This document shows positions 34,375 through 44,603 of a stretch of 64,000 nucleotides of DNA, in pieces. Below the pieces are notes generated by a model that saw only the letters and a list, made by a program, of their open reading frames with translations, ran no database searches and was not told where the DNA came from. Each line of letters starts with the position of its first letter. Position 1 is the first letter of the stretch. Origin of the DNA: Laccaria trichodermophora (taxonomy: Eukaryota > Basidiomycota > Agaricomycetes > Agaricales > Hydnangiaceae); NCBI GenBank assembly GCA_018417955.1, contig JACTVC010000010.1:818763-882762 (forward strand), read 5' to 3'. The position numbers and the translations under genes were made by a program.

Positions 34375-37177
34375 GGTGACACAATAATACTCTCTGTCTT
34401 CTCTGTCACATCTTGGCAGTGAGCCTCCAACAAAGTTGGGGACAACATTACTTTTTTTCTCATTAAATTGAGCTTGATGTTATAGAGAGGATGGTCTCTA
34501 AGAAATGGGTATGTTATTCTGTTCTCACTGACAAGTTCATCATCACTATCATCAGCTTCAATACTAGTTGAGTGTTTATTTATATTAAGCTCATCTCCAT
34601 CATTATCAGAATCATCAGAATCATCAACTAGTTGTGGTAGTACTTCAGTACTGACTTGCTCAATTTTTTCTAACAAGTTAAGTTCATCATCTGAATCTGT
34701 AATTTCATCATGCTCTTGGGAGCTATTGGCTACTTTGCATCTGGCAGACATTTGAACCCATTCATATAGTGTCTTATCTTCAAATATTGTTGGTCTATAG
34801 ATGTAATCATGAACTGATGAAAAGCCCACATATTCACCTTTGCCTTTTTGAAGTACAAGTTTTTCAGGTATCTCCTTTTCCAAGTCTTCCTCTGATCTGA
34901 AGGGTTTTAGAGCTTCCCTTACACAGTTTTTCCAGTAGACCACTACAAATTTGTGACTAGTATAATGATTAGGATTTCCCAAAAGATATAGAGCAGCCAT
35001 AGGACCTCCAATCTCCATTCTAGCTGTTAAACAGTTGCTAGCCTGTGTTACAAATTTTCTTGCCTTTTCTTTTCTTTCTAAAGACCCTCCCAACATTTTG
35101 GAGTTTCTGTCATATACACTCCTAATAGCATCAAATATTGCATAAGTTTTTAACCCAGGCTTAGTCACATAATCTGAGATATATGCCACTATAGCTTTGA
35201 TAGCTGTTCCAGATAGGAGGCTTGTTACATCTGAGTTACATCTAAGCAGATAAGTGACTGGAGGAGATAGTGTATTAATCCATTCCTCTCCTTTCTTGAC
35301 ATTCAATGCCCCAGTGTTTGAATCCACCTCTGTCTGATCATATAATGGTCTGGGAAATCTAGCTTTACATTTTCCCTGTTTATTCATACATGTAGGTCTA
35401 TCCCTCTTTGCAGCTTTTTCACTAGCTGATCTGTTCCTTCCACAATCATGTACATTAGACATCAGAATCAGATCATCTACTGTCTTTGCATACTCTTGCC
35501 ACCATGTGCTAAGATTTTCACATTTTTCACAATTATTGCAGTCACAAAATGGAGGAGGTGCTTCAGGTAAAGTCTGTGTTGGATCCTTATAATCCTTGTT
35601 TTGAATTTTCTCTCTATCTACCTGGTGCTTCACTTTATCCATTGACCCTGTCATAAATTCACCAATGTGGACAGCCTCCAAATATTCAACTATTTTCTTT
35701 TGAAAGTCTGAAAAAGGATCCATGATTTTATCTCTGATTTCCTGAGGAGTTAGAGCTCCTTTGATCCAAAGTAGCATATGCAAATGTAAAGTCAATCTTC
35801 CCTGTTGTTCCACTGTTGCATAAAATGCCTCTGTATCTCCATACAGTCCTCTATGTTTTTCACCCACACCAAGAACATGCTTGATGAACATCTCAGTTAT
35901 GAAGTGGAAAAATCTAGCACCAGCTACAGGATTATTTGCAATTAATTTGTATCTTTCATCATATTCTCTTAACAATGGACTAAACTTTTCCTTAGTATCA
36001 GCAAAGTACAATGATATAGGGTGCATGTTATCAGCTGGAGAGAATGTGATGAACCAAGATGCAGCTCCAATGAATGAGATGAGAGACCAGATTTCATTGC
36101 ACATATATTTTTTGGTAGTGGTTGAGCCTTGAACTCTTCCTGAAACATGATCCAAGTCTTTAATAAGCTGAAACACAAGGATTCTTCATCAGTATCAGGC
36201 TTTACTCTCTCCCCATCTTCCATTCTTTGGATCAAGTCATTTAGAACTTCAACATCAACATCCATAAGTCTTTTTGAAATATTGTCAAATTTTGGAGTCT
36301 CAGCAAGCAGGTATCCTGAAGATGTACTTTGTTTGATTTGCTCATGATTAAAAGCAATTAATGCAAAGTGAGAATCCTTTTGATAGCACTTGTCATAGTA
36401 CATGAGAAGATGCCTCTTGTGTTTTATTTCAGAAAGACGACCCTTCTGGAGAGTGTTTCCAATTCCTCCAAGGCCATATGGAAAAAGCCATGGAAACATC
36501 TGAGGAAATAACTGAGGATTATTGTATAACGACTCTGGTTCTTGTGCATGGCCCACAGCTAATATCTTTTTATTTGAAGTCAAATGTTGAAGGGCAATAG
36601 CTTTGAGTGCTTTCAAGCTTTTTGTTGAATATTCTTCACCAGTCAATCCATGAACTACAAATGGACACTGGCCAGTTTCAGTTCCAGTTTCCTCTCCTAT
36701 ATCATTAATAGCTGTAGACTCTGGATCTTTGTTTGAAGATGACTCTCTATAATCCACTACAACTGGTGGACTGTCCTCAGGATATTCTCTAAGATTTTTA
36801 TAGGATATTTCCAGATCAAAATAGTCACAGTGGTTCAGCTTAAGCCACTCTAGAGCTGCAGCCACCTTTTTATGTCTTACAAGAAGAGGAGTTCTCTCAA
36901 AGTCAGATTTTGTAGGTTTGCAAGGACCAGTATAAATGAAAGCTAAAACTTCATCCATTTCCTCTATGGGAGGAGGCAATATATCATAAATCTTAGGTGT
37001 AGGATTAGAAAAAGAGATAGCATTGGCTCTCATTTTATGCATTCCTGAGGATACTCTGACTAGGCATCTGTTATGACGAACTCTAGCCACCAAAAGTTGT
37101 TCAGCAAATGACAAGTCTAATAATTGAGGTGGAACTTTTCCTATCCATTTCCCATTTGCTAAGGCTAGCAGTGGCAT
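34332..37177 (-). CDS. Helitron B: DUF6570-like segment and HUH/Y2 Rep endonuclease
   Basis: Two overlapping frames: 37177-35969 and 36176-34332. They join at about 36171, where a one-base loss turns the expected CFQL into CFSL. The first frame has RANAISFSNPTPKIYDILPP, FPWLFPYGLGGI and an ERVKPDTDEE linker. The second has the HUH motif HLHMLLW (residues 131-137, near 35786), a Cys-rich knuckle (CDCNNCEKC) and the Y2 motif with Tyr332 and Tyr336 in AYISDYVTK. After an acidic tail (about residues 490-560) it shifts frame near 34460. It would nick and join single strands during rolling-circle transposition. Confidence 0.82.
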
Positions 37178-37206
37178 CTTGCCTTTTGATACAGCTTATA
37201 GCAAGT

Positions 37207-38358
37207 CTAACATATAGAGTCCAAATTACTGTCCAGAACTGGGCCTTCAATATCAGAGAGGGGATCCTGTGAACTTTGTCTTTCAACTTGGGTAACACCA
37301 TCTTGAATCAGAATATCCAAGTTCAAATTCATTTCTGAGAGCTTCTTGAGAGTTGAACTTGGTGTTAACTGACCACAGACTGCACATCCAGACTCCTCAA
37401 ATTGAGTTGGATCTATATCTTCACAGAAATCTGTAAATATCTGATGCAATAATTTTTGGGAAGGAGCTGAAGGAGGAAATTCTGGGTTTAAGCTTTTCTT
37501 TTGATATTTCTTTACTGCTTCCAAGTTTAAAACTTTATATTTTTCTTGATTTTTTTCTTGGTGTTTTTTGGCTGCTTCCAAATTACTGGCCTTGTATTTC
37601 TCTGGGCTTTTCTCCTGGTATTTTTTAACTGCATCCAAGTTGCTGGCCTTATATTTCTCTGGGCTTTTCTCTTGATGTTTTTTAACTGCCTCCAAGTTGT
37701 TGGCCTTATATTTCTCTGGGCTTCTCTCTTGATGTTTTTTGACTGCTTCCAAGTGGCTGGCCTTATATTTCTCTGGGCTTTTCTCTTGATGTTTTTTAAC
37801 TGCTTCCAAGTGACTGGCCTTATATTTCTCTGGGCTTTTCTCTTGATGTTGTTTGACTGCTTCCAAGTGGCTGGCCTTATATTTCTCTGGGCTTTTCTCT
37901 TGGTGTTTTTTAACTGCCTCCAAGTTGCTGGCCTTATATTTCTCTGGACTTTTTTCTTGGTATTTTTTTGACTTGATTAAATTAATAGCTTTCTTTTTTT
38001 CTGTCTTGTCTTTCTCATCTATAAATTCAAATATTTCTACATATTCTTTACATGATCTACATTTGTGACTTTCAATAATGCTCTGAATTTCTAAGCTTTT
38101 TGACTTGGAATGAATTTTGATGTTATGGCATTGAGCAATAAATTTTAAGTTAGGAATGCTCAAGTGGGAAATGAGCTCTGTAAGGGGCATCTTACATAGT
38201 AAAGTTGGACTCTTGATACTCTTCAATGTATGGACTTCAGATTCAGGTACATAGTCTAAGTATTTATACATCCCTCCTGGATTCACCTCATTTATAGCAA
38301 ATGAAGAAAGCTTCTCAGCTGAAAATATACCTGCAGGCCTCCCCCCCCAATATTTCAT
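37207..38358 (-). CDS. Helitron B: N-terminal ORF with 19-residue repeats and zinc-knuckle-like C-terminus
   Basis: 383 codons, the likely start of the Helitron B polyprotein. Residues 55-105 resemble a SAP-like helical segment followed by CRSC. Residues 131-282 are eight tandem 19-residue repeats (KKHQEKSPEKYKASHLEAV type), strongly basic. The C-terminal part has GCAVCGQLTPSSTLKK, matching GCAACGQLTRVVDMID of Helitron A, which lacks the repeats. It ends at a TAG at 37207; a frame shift near 37165 leads into the Rep part. Its role is unknown; DNA binding is plausible from charge. Confidence 0.65.
   Translation of the reverse strand: MKYWGGRPAGIFSAEKLSSFAINEVNPGGMYKYLDYVPESEVHTLKSIKSPTLLCKMPLTELISHLSIPNLKFIAQCHNIKIHSKSKSLEIQSIIESHKCRSCKEYVEIFEFIDEKDKTEKKKAINLIKSKKYQEKSPEKYKASNLEAVKKHQEKSPEKYKASHLEAVKQHQEKSPEKYKASHLEAVKKHQEKSPEKYKASHLEAVKKHQERSPEKYKANNLEAVKKHQEKSPEKYKASNLDAVKKYQEKSPEKYKASNLEAAKKHQEKNQEKYKVLNLEAVKKYQKKSLNPEFPPSAPSQKLLHQIFTDFCEDIDPTQFEESGCAVCGQLTPSSTLKKLSEMNLNLDILIQDGVTQVERQSSQDPLSDIEGPVLDSNLDSIC
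37513..37968 (-). repeat. eight tandem 57-bp repeats in a coding region
   Basis: Exact 19-codon spacing keeps frame through all eight units. Changes between units are few in the first six and more frequent in the last two, so the array expanded recently from one side. The plus-strand open frame over it is a shadow. Confidence 0.9.
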
Positions 38359-38636
38359 TTTTAGTCATCAAGTCATTATGTTGATTAAAATTTTGTGTTG
38401 GTTTAAACCCTGGAAGGTCAAGCTAAAAGAATACTACAGATAAAGCAAGTATTATAATACACAATTTCTTTGTGATTTTTGTTAAGAACTTGAAATACTG
38501 CAAAGCTGAGACATGATGGAATATTATCAAATATACAATGTAATTTGCAAAGTTTAAAATAGTAGAGCATCCACCAATTCTTTTCATAATAGCAGCAAAG
38601 TCATAAGATCTTAATATATTTCTTTTCAATTTCAAA

Positions 38637-39338
38637 TCAAGTTCCTGGCATTTTACTGCAACCAAATAAATCTCTTTGAGAAATAATGGTAAATAATCTG
38701 AGAAGAGTCAAAAAAGATCTGACATATAATTCCAAGAGTGGAGAAGATCTTAGATGCAACCACAACTTATGAAGTTTTAAATCTAAATATTCAGAAAATG
38801 TGTAGTCACTTTTACATAGCTCAGGGCTAAGTTCAACACAAGTAGAAAAGCCATCATTTTTCAAAATCAAAGTTTCTGACCATGAACTTTGTGCATTCCA
38901 GTTTAAGGGAAATACCCCTGATGTGTGCTTATATATATCATCACATCTCATATTTGGGTAAGCTAGATCTGTTCCCTCAACCATAAATGGAAGAGCATAT
39001 GTATTTTGCCTTTTTCTCTCAACCATAAATGGAAGAGCATATTTATTGTGCCTCTCAACCATAAATGGATGAGTATAGAGTGCCAAAAGGCCTTGCCTCT
39101 CAACTACAAATGGATGAGTATATGATTTATGTATTTTTCTCTCAACCATGTTGAATGGAAGAGGCTCAACCAAATGGTTGGCTGCCAAAGGGCTCGGATT
39201 GAGATCAATCACTATAGAGGGTGCCCAAGGGCTAGGGTTGTAATCAACCTCACTGGGATCAAGGTAGTTGCCAAAACTTCCTTGATCCCAGTGTAAAAGA
39301 TCTAAAAGATTGCTCAGTCCTGAGTTACATATGATCAA
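38637..39338 (-). CDS. Helitron B accessory ORF of unknown function
   Basis: 234 codons upstream of the main coding region. It contains short imperfect repeats of THPFMVER/ALPFMVER (about residues 72-120) and a Ser/Leu-rich tail. It could be a real accessory gene or a repeat-driven open frame; nothing like it was seen in Helitron A. No family recognised. Confidence 0.3.
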   Translation of the reverse strand: MIICNSGLSNLLDLLHWDQGSFGNYLDPSEVDYNPSPWAPSIVIDLNPSPLAANHLVEPLPFNMVERKIHKSYTHPFVVERQGLLALYTHPFMVERHNKYALPFMVERKRQNTYALPFMVEGTDLAYPNMRCDDIYKHTSGVFPLNWNAQSSWSETLILKNDGFSTCVELSPELCKSDYTFSEYLDLKLHKLWLHLRSSPLLELYVRSFLTLLRLFTIISQRDLFGCSKMPGT

Positions 39339-39339
39339 G

Positions 39340-40945
39340 CTAAGGTCTTACCATAGTTTAAGGAAGAGGTGGCATAGAAATCCATAGGATTTAACTGGCA
39401 GAAAGCCAATGATGTGTTTTCTGGGTTAAATATATTAAATTTGAGAATATGCACTAAAAAGGGCAAGTTACATACCTTCTGGGCTCAGAATAGCCAGAGA
39501 ACAGAGAGTTTGTTGATCTAGAATATAGAAAGATTAGCAGAGTACCTACAGAAATATAGAAATAGGCTTACATGGCCAAAAATGACCAAGTTCAGAGCTA
39601 AGACCAGTATTTCCAGATCTGAGCATGTTCCAGGTCTTGGAAGAGAACACAGAGGGCATAGAAGTGTAGCAGAGAAGGCCTAGAAGCCATAGCAAAAAGA
39701 ATTGTAGCAGTAGCATGAGTGGTTGACTCAGAATGGAGTGAACAAGGTGCCAGCAAAGCAAGATGATGGTGGTTCAAGTTCAAAAGAGAAAGTTTGCTAT
39801 TGTTTACCAGAAGCTTTGAAGTACCCAGGAAGTTTAGGGCCCACATTCCTTATTTGGGAACTTTTTCCCACAGTACATGAATTATAGCCCCTTGTCATAC
39901 ATTTCTAAATGTACTGAAATCATATGACCAGGATGATTTCTTATTGAGAAAAATATAACAAAACATGAATAAATAAGTGTCTTGCATATATCTCAGGAAA
40001 GAAAATAGCTAGTCACATTTTGAGACCACATTGAGAAATATAACAACATGCTCTATAAAACTGTCACTAATTTCCTTGTTGGGTCAAATTTCCCACGGTA
40101 CCAGAAACACAGCCTCTCACTTAGCTTTATTAACAAGAATTGTAGCCTCTTTGCTTAGCTTTACAAATATATATAAATAATGTCACACAGATCATTCCTT
40201 GTTGAGAAAAACACAAAATACTGAAAAAATTGGACACTTTTTGAAAATAGTCATGTACTTTGACCAATATCTGCATAAGAAAGAAGGCTAGTCAGATGAT
40301 ATAATCATATTTCTGATATTTAATGTTGCTAAACTTTTGGAGAGGCTGTATTCAGGGTCCAGGATACACTTCCAAATATGGAAATCTGCCTAAATATAGC
40401 TAAATTATTGTCTACAAGTTTCTTCACTTTTTCTAGCTATTTTCTCTGAGTTCTTTTTTTTTTTGCTCTGTCTATATTTAGATATGGACCCTGAACACAG
40501 CCCCTTCAACATTATAACAACAACAAATATCATTTCTATTTTCCTCCCCTCTTTTGGCTTACTTTATAATCATTTTACACAAGCTTTCTGGCTTTGTTCT
40601 ATTTTTAGAGAGGGACCCTGAACCCTGAACACAGCCCCTTCATGATCATGGCAATGGTGAATATCATGCTGATTTTTTGCAGCTTCTCTACCTATCTTTT
40701 TCCATTTTTCAGACAGTTTTCTATATTTGGATATGGACCCTGAACCCTGAACACAGCCTCCCCAACTTACTAAGCAATATTCTGATTTTCTACATATTTT
40801 TTGCCATTTTTCCTGATTTTATGACTGCTTTTCTGTTCAAGAGAAAAGGTTCCTGCAGTGATGAAAGGTAAATGAATGAAAAATTTGCCTAAGTCCTCAG
40901 TTGATAAAGAATGAGTCTTACTCGTAAACTCGCAAGGACTCATAA
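39340..40945. other. Helitron B 5' non-coding region
   Basis: Between the accessory ORF and the 5' terminus. It contains repeats of CAGGGTTCAGGGTCC with AAATATAG and, close to the end, the same order of sequence as the first few hundred bases of the 1164-bp elements. No gene seen; short frames at 39546-39846 have no support. Confidence 0.65.
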
Positions 40946-41173
40946 CCATTAAGAGGTATTATTTATTCTGGTGGCTTTCATTTCACTGCTTATGTGATCA
41001 CTCCTGGAAAAGAGGTGTGGTATCATGATGGTATGACAACAAGTAGAAATTGCATCAAAAAGGGCCATCTTAATGAGTTCACAGAGGATGCACCCAAATC
41101 TTGCAGAGAAAAAAATTCAAATGGAGCATTTTTTGAAAGACAAGCAGTCACAGTAATTTATTCAAAGAAATAA
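40946..41173 (+). pseudogene. Helitron A: C-terminal end of the peptidase-like domain
   Basis: 75 codons open with LRGIIYSGGFHFTAYV and VWYHDGMTTSRNCIKK, matching LRGIIYHGDNHFTSRV and VWFHDGITTKNKCIED of Helitron B, then TAA. It keeps the His and Asp of the peptidase-like His box. It is separated from the rest of Helitron A by Helitron B, and about 190 codons between VDYSCSYD and LRGIIY are missing. Confidence 0.85.
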
Positions 41174-41471
41174 TTGTTGAGATATATTATTTATTATATG
41201 ATGAATTAAAAATATCTTTTGGTCAAATTACCTTCTTAAAATTATATGGCCTAGCCAGATAAAAATAAAATATTCCAAAATATATTAAAACAATAAGGAC
41301 ATAATGGATTCAAAAAAAGACTATATATATATATTAGAAAATGTTTGAATTTTTAAAGCTATATAAAAGTAATGTAAATATTTATAATTTGCATTGACTG
41401 CTTAAATAAAATTGGATAATAAAAGGAGAGGACTTGTATCTGCCATGCTTGCAACGGCCTCTGACACAAGT

Positions 41472-43503
41472 GAAGTTTCAACCTTTTATTGAGGGAGAGG
41501 ACATACTGCTGATCACCAACCACTTGGCATTACAATGGGCCAGGACCTATGAAAACGCCAATTGAAGGTTAGCTGCATGGGGAGCTGTTTTTTCAGCCTA
41601 CGCTCCAAAACTAGAGATTGTTCATTGTGCTGGTTGTATTCATTCTAACGTCGACCCTCTATCTTGTTTACCACATGTGCCTCCCAGCCAGACATCGCCA
41701 TTGGAACCTGATGGGCCCTCGATATGTGCAAAAGAGACTCTGGACAAACACCAAGAGGTCATCCCAGCAGAGAAAATGGTGACCTTTGCCTTCACATTCG
41801 CCACTTGGTCAATTGAGGATTGCCTAGATGAACCTAAAGAGGCTATGATTAATGTCAGGTCACAGAATAAGAAGTTGAACAAGATATCAACTGAGTTAAG
41901 GGAACAGGAAAGTACATCCCAAACTTTGACAGAAAATAGCAACAGTTTTGTAACGGACAAGTTAGACATATTGGCGACTTCGACTGAATACTGGGGAGCT
42001 ATGAATCTGCCTCTGACGATACACCTTTCCATGAGTGAAGACGCCAAGATGGAATGGAAGAAGTCTTACTTGGAAGACCTGATGTTCAGATCAATCACCA
42101 ATGACGTCTGATATAACATGGACAATCCTGTGTTAGGACAACAATTCTTTGTTGATCGGGACAGTATGATCTTCTTCAATAGTGAAAACTACCAATGGCG
42201 CCTCTGTGTGCCTGTTGGTCAAAGGAACTTTGTTTTAAAAGAAGCTGACAAGAATCCCTTGGAATCAGCTCACATGGGTCCAGAGAGGCTATGGCAATTG
42301 TTGAGTTCCAGATTCTATTGGAAAAGAATGAAGATCGATATCGTCTGGTATTGCGGCTCTTGTGACATTTGTCAGAAGATGAAGACCTCAACTTTCAACA
42401 AGTTCAGTCTATTGATTCCTAATCCTATTCCATCTTGCCCCTATCAGTCTATTTCTATGGATTTCATAGTGAACCTACCTTGGTCAGAAGGGTTCAATGT
42501 GATTTACGTTGTCATGGACAGGCTCACAAAACACGCATCTTTCATTCCAGTGAGGACAGGACTGGATTCCAAAGGATTTGCTCTTCTATTCATGAAACAC
42601 ATAGTGTGTAAATTCGGTCTACCTGAAAGTATCATTACCGACAGAGATCTGAGGTGGACCACTGACTTTTGGCTGGGCATAGCTAAGACTCTGCAAACGA
42701 AGATGAGTCTGTTGTCATCACACCATCCTCAGCATGATGGTCAGACCGAAAGGTTGCTCACAGTAATGATACACACCTTCATCGCAGGACAGAGGGATAA
42801 ATGGGCATTGTGGCTCCACTTGTTGGAATTTGTGTATAATAACACAATACACTCATCGACCAGAACTACTCCTTTCCATCTAATGCTCAGATTTCACCCT
42901 AGAACCCCATTGGACTTTTTGTGCATGAAAAGGAACGACGATGTCACTAACAGGTCGTTATCACCAGAAGTGGTCACATTCTTGGACACGTTAGACATGC
43001 ACAGGGTTAGCACTCGTCACACAATCGCCAAAGCCCAGGACAAGCAAGTGAAATCCTATAATAAAGGCAGGAAGCCAGTTCCTGAGCTGAAACAAGGGGA
43101 CTGCCTGTTAGTAAATCCTCACACATTGGAATGGACAGAGTCCAAGGGCAAAGGGAAGAAATTGACTCAACGTTGGATTGGTCCATTCAAAGTCATCCAG
43201 AGAATAAACCCTAACGTCTATCGTCTGCAGATGAGTAACCTCTACCCTGGTTTACCTATCTTCAATTATAAACACCTGAAGAAATATGTTGAGTTGCTGC
43301 AAGAGTTCAGATTGAGGGCAACGTTACCTGAAACTCGAATGGCCAAGCCTCCTGATGAAGAGTACAAAGTTGAGAAAATCATCACGGAGCATTGAACCAA
43401 AAAAGGATTGCAGTACCTGGTTAGATGGGTAGGTTATAGCCCACTCTACGACACCTGGGAACCGAAAAGGTCCTTGAGGAATGCGCCAGAGGTGGTTTCA
43501 TGA
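41472..43503 (+). pseudogene. Ty3/gypsy chromovirus pol fragment: RNase H end, integrase, chromodomain
   Basis: Begins inside RNase H (ITNHLALQWARTYENAN, then KLEIVHCAGCIHSNVDPLS). A linker follows, then integrase in 42118-43395: zinc-finger remnant with His52 and Cys82/Cys85, and catalytic D115, D175 and E211 (MDFIVNLP, ITDRDL, GQTER). A chromodomain follows ([29 protein letters not shown]), marking a chromovirus. TGA codons break it at about 41563, 42109 and 43393; the first and third sit where arginine is expected. Gag, protease, RT and most of RNase H are absent because Helitron A's 3' end at 41471 abuts it. Confidence 0.88.
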
Positions 43504-43744
43504 TGGCAGAAGTGCAAGGCTACTGAGTCTGCATTGAGTGGATAAGATCTGTTTGGAGTTAACTTATTTCATCTGAATCAAAGGGATGCCCAGATTTGGA
43601 CAACACTATACCCAGTCCCTTTTCACGCTTTTCCCTCTTTTCTTTCTTTCTTTCTTTCTTTCTTTCCTTCTTTCCTTCTTTCTTGTTTTCATTCATTCAT
43701 TTGATCTTCCATCGTCAACACTACCTGAGCTACTCAAAGGAATG
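43504..43744. other. spacer with TTTC microsatellite
   Basis: Between the chromodomain and the 3' ORF. It holds a CTTT/TTCC-rich microsatellite at about 43638-43690. Nothing else recognised. Confidence 0.55.
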
Positions 43745-44603
43745 GAATACCTATACATGGATGGTGATGGCGTAGTGCCCACTTCGGGTTGGGAACTTAT
43801 GGTCACAGGCGAGTGGATCACTCTTAACGCATCCACAGGGACGATCCCATCTACTGAGGTGTTTCAGCATGCACTGCAGGATAGAGCCTTTCAGTCTTCA
43901 GAATCAGTGGCTCATCCTCCCAAGTGGACATGGACCAAACAGCCCACCTGGTACAATGATCGCTATCATTGGGACACATGGACAACAGTGGATTGCTTTG
44001 CAGATGAGAACAACAACCTCCCTTGGTATTTCAATGACAATAGCACCCCTGGGATCACAAACAATGGCCGATTCTACTTTGACGTTGAATTGTGACATCG
44101 AGCAGAGAGCCACCTAATGAAGTTGTGGTTGTGCATCGATTCCATTATATCTAATCTGCCATTTGTTCTAGGGACCACGCATCCAGCCAAATTCAACTAT
44201 CTATGCCTTTCCTCAGGATGGGATTCCTCTCAGTCAGCTTACGCAGTCATGGAGGACACTAAGGCTAGAGTGAAGGATATCTCGGCTTTCTGAACTGGTG
44301 GTTGTCATCTGTGACGAATTGGGATGCCCCTTTGGAGAGGTCGATGGTCGATTACATCACCTCTTTTGAGCTACACAGCCTCAAGAAGTGAGGGGTATTG
44401 CTTGATGTTGTTCATCATTGCAAGTCTTTGAATGTAGGTCATTTATTGGCAGAAGACGTTCCCCTATACTACTACTGGATGCCTGAGATGGAGGCCCATC
44501 CCCAGCTCGTTCGTCTTTCCCAAACAATTCTACAAGCCTATCATGAAACATGTGAAGCTCTGGACAAGGCAGAGGTCTTCGGTGCGAAAATGATTGGCTA
44601 TCA
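43745..44603 (+). pseudogene. first half of the gypsy-linked 3' ORF (hypothetical protein)
   Basis: Starts near MEYLYMDGDGVVPTSGWEL and is open to 44095; further pieces include GPRIQPNSTIYAFPQDGIPL and LDVVHHCKSLNVGHLLAED, running to AKMIGYQ at about 44603, where the 160-bp satellite begins. It follows the chromodomain by about 240 bp, as expected of an additional 3' ORF of an LTR element. No domain recognised. The continuation is proposed at 17680-16005 on the opposite strand. Confidence 0.5.

Larger units (their letters stand above)
30657..40945 (-). mobile_element. Helitron B, 10.3-kb autonomous-type element (family 1, reversed)
   Basis: Read on the minus strand it starts at 40945 with TTATGAGTCCTTGCGAG, has about 2.6 kb of upstream sequence with CAGGGTTCAGGGTCC repeats, and codes from 38358 to 30998. 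It ends at 30657 with AAGGACTCATACATG, hairpin GCCATGTGAAGCACTGGC and CACAAGT. Its ends match the 1164-bp elements at 26877 and 52069, so it is their likely source of enzymes. It is inserted in Helitron A. Coding is close to complete but carries two stops and about four frameshifts. Confidence 0.85.
23242..41471 (+). mobile_element. Helitron A, decayed autonomous element, interrupted twice
   Basis: Coding remnants run 23242-26868, 28041-30656 and 40946-41173. A family 2 3' end closes the element at 41471 (GAGAGGACTTGTATCTG, hairpin GCCATGCTTGCAACGGC, CACAAGT). Its 5' end is uncertain; candidates are the family 2 ends at 18609 and 22589. It is split by the 1164-bp element at 26877-28040 and by Helitron B at 30657-40945, so it is older than both. 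The stretch 41174-41471 is non-coding 3' sequence. Confidence 0.75.

Noticed and set aside
37546..37971. Plus-strand frame of 141 codons rich in Phe, Leu and Trp, looking like a membrane protein
   Set aside because: It is the antisense of the eight 57-bp repeats in Helitron B's coding strand; repetition keeps it open.
43638..43690. Signal-peptide-like Phe/Leu/Ser-rich start of the 3' ORF
   Set aside because: It is encoded by a TTTC/TTCC microsatellite; the better start is the ATG at about 43743-43745 after it.
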